Shown here: one piece after another, positions 62,338-64,000 of the stretch
Numbering within the stretch: position 1 is the first letter of the stretch
How the letters are laid out: every line of letters begins with the position of its first letter
Source: Leucocoprinus leucothites
Taxonomy: Eukaryota; Basidiomycota; Agaricomycetes; Agaricales; Agaricaceae
Direction of reading: 5' to 3'
Assembly: GCA_013368445.1 (NCBI GenBank)
Contig: JAACJO010000001.1
Span: forward strand, 1,550,001 to 1,614,000
DNA length: 64,000 bases
Notes under the pieces: generated by a model
The model's input: only the letters and a program-made list of their open reading frames with translations
The model's database searches: none
Told to the model about the DNA's origin: nothing
Made by a program: the position numbers and the translations under genes

Positions 62338-64000
62338 ATGTCAAGCTTCCACGTTCGCTCGTCCTCCGATCCCGCAGACCGTCGCATCCGCGACCAGAAG
62401 CAACAGGAGAAGGTTGCCCAACTGTGGATTTTTATTGGTTGTGTTTTAGGCTTTTTGACTCTCATCAACTTGCTCTGCGCTTTACTATCCTACTCCCGAA
62501 AGCGATCACCGGCCAGGCCTTCCTTGCAAGAATCCAGAGCTGACAAGGAGAAGCTCGCGTCTAGAGCTACCCCGAGCTTTTGGATTCGTTCTGTGTCTGC
62601 GCTGGAGACAGCTTACAGAATTCTTTCATTCCGCCGTGTCGTACCTATTGGCTTTGGATCGAGCATCCTTTTCTCCGAAATGGCATTCATCTGCATTTAT
62701 GCTACTTCCTTGTCCATCTGGCTATTGGTAGATAGTACGTTGACACTTCGGTGTTTGTGGTGTTGGTGCTTACGAGTTTTTTCCAGCCCGCGATCTTACT
62801 GTGATGTTCTACGAGGACCGCGCTGCTCATCTGGCTTCCTGCCAACTGCCTCTTATAGTAGCTTTGGCAGGGAAAAACAACATTATATCCTGTAAGAAGC
62901 AACATGTATCCCGGTTGCCCTTGCATTCATCTTCTGTTGCAGTCTTGACAGGAATTGGGCATGAGAAGGTTTGTTTTCATCTATAACGTTGTTTGTTCGA
63001 CTCACACCATCCAGCTAAACATCCTACATCGTACGGCCTCAAGGACTGTTTTGATACTTTTGTGGTTTCATGCTTTGAACCGTATCCTTGGCGGGTTTGT
63101 CGCTTGATTTCATAGAACGGTATCAAATATTGATCCACTTGATAGATTGCCCCCTCAATTTGATTTCACGCATGACTGGGTCTGCGCAGGAGCTGTTGGA
63201 TTAGGCGCTCTCACCCTTGCCGCGATACTGTCATTTGGTCCCATACGCAAGGTAGCTTTCGAGCTGTTCCTTGTCTCACACATCATCCTTATATTGTGAG
63301 GCTGCATCACATTGCCTATTGTCACATGGTTTTCGTTTTCTCATTTTGGTCTCTAGCATATTTCTGGTTGCAGGTTTTTATCATGCGCACAGCCAAGGGT
63401 GAGTGGTTGTATCTAATCACTACAAGGAGATTCATAGACCGATATAAGATTCGGGGACTACGTTTGGCCTGCCTTGATGTTATGGGTACTTGATCGTGTA
63501 CTTCGCGCCGCGAGGGTCATCTGGAACAATCGACTCTGGGTAATGGGGGAATCGAAGTACTCTTCCGCGACTGTAGAGTTGGTATCAAGTGACACCATCC
63601 GGCTCACTCTCTCCCGTCATTTCAAATGGAGACCAGGTCAACACGCATACATTATGCTGCCGTCCATCAGCAAGCTGCCATTTGAGGCGCATCCATTCAC
63701 AATCGCTAGTATCCCGGCTCAACCAGGGATCGATAACTCTAATGGTTCCGAGGGTAACTCTGTGGTCTTCCTTATCCGTAGACGATCTGGAATGACTGCA
63801 CGACTCCGTAGGTTCGCAGGGCGGGAAAACAACTCCACCCTCGTCATTCCTGCGCTAGTCGATGGTCCATACGGCTGTCCACCGGATTTACTAACGTTCT
63901 CGACAAGCATTCTCATTGCAGGTAGGTGTAGCTTCTAGAATCAACAAGTATTCATTCCTTATGCTTGGGTCTACGTGTCGCAGGAGGTTCGGGGGTTTCG
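62338..64000 (+). CDS. Ferric-chelate reductase family oxidoreductase, 3' truncated by window
   Basis: The reading starts at the ATG at 62338 or 62284. A first membrane segment (LWIFIGCVLGFLTLINLLCA) is followed by a polar loop, then more helices. ILHRTASRTVLILLWFHALN carries two histidines spaced like the haem ligands of the ferric reductase transmembrane domain. After several short exons the FAD-binding domain appears: FKWRPGQHAYIMLPSISKLP and FEAHPFTIASIP (HPFT is the flavin motif), then LVDGPYGCP and ILIAGGSGVS, the start of the NAD(P)-binding domain, at the window edge. Such enzymes reduce Fe3+ or Cu2+ at the cell surface for uptake. The C-terminus lies beyond 64000. Confidence 0.88.

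Overview
The window looks like nuclear DNA of a basidiomycete fungus, most likely an agaricomycete. Genes are broken by many short introns (mostly 47-68 nt, GT-AG), are packed at about 2 kb per gene from 9.6 kb onward, alternate between strands, and give protein matches to fungal-specific families (DUF6534, Prm10/ThrE, Avo2, Bsd2, Efr3). The species cannot be read from the sequence. Gene models below were assembled by joining reading frames across splice sites by eye, so exon borders that are not listed are approximate.

Layout. 1-9.6 kb is gene-poor: one proline/serine-rich gene (3.4 kb) with a TATA box and an uncertain 3' end, surrounded by short, interrupted coding-like fragments. 9.6-14.6 kb: a WTAP/Mum2-like coiled-coil protein, a STEEP1-like zinc-binding protein and an Avo2-like ankyrin protein. 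15-17.6 kb: a GPH-type sugar transporter. 17.7-23 kb: DPH6 (diphthamide synthetase) head-to-head with FRS1 (beta subunit of cytosolic phenylalanyl-tRNA synthetase). 23-31 kb: EMC10, an unknown small protein, a Bsd2-like NEDD4-ligase adaptor, an intronless GNAT acetyltransferase and a DUF6534 membrane protein. 31.5-37.6 kb: Prm10/ThrE, FRS2 (the alpha subunit of the same tRNA synthetase) and PEX2. 37.7-48 kb: importin-11/Kap120, an SLX4-like nuclease scaffold and two tandem intact folylpolyglutamate synthase genes. 48.4-59.5 kb: a small BRCT protein, EFR3 and SLH1/ASCC3. 59.6-64 kb: a kynurenine aminotransferase and a ferric reductase that runs off the right edge.

How they relate. Most are unlinked housekeeping genes. 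Three themes recur: translation (DPH6, FRS1, FRS2, SLH1), membrane protein biogenesis, sorting and plasma-membrane signalling (EMC10, Bsd2, Efr3, Avo2), and genome maintenance (SLX4, BRCT protein). Seven gene pairs are head to head, five of them with only about 190-350 bp between start codons, so shared bidirectional promoters are likely. I found no mobile element, CRISPR array, rRNA or convincing tRNA. The most unusual items are a 14-nt microexon that encodes the Walker A loop of SLH1, the tandem FPGS duplication with an intron difference, linkage of both PheRS subunit genes, a PEX2 RING finger with Asp in place of the zinc-binding His, and a GC-AG intron in the WTAP-like gene.
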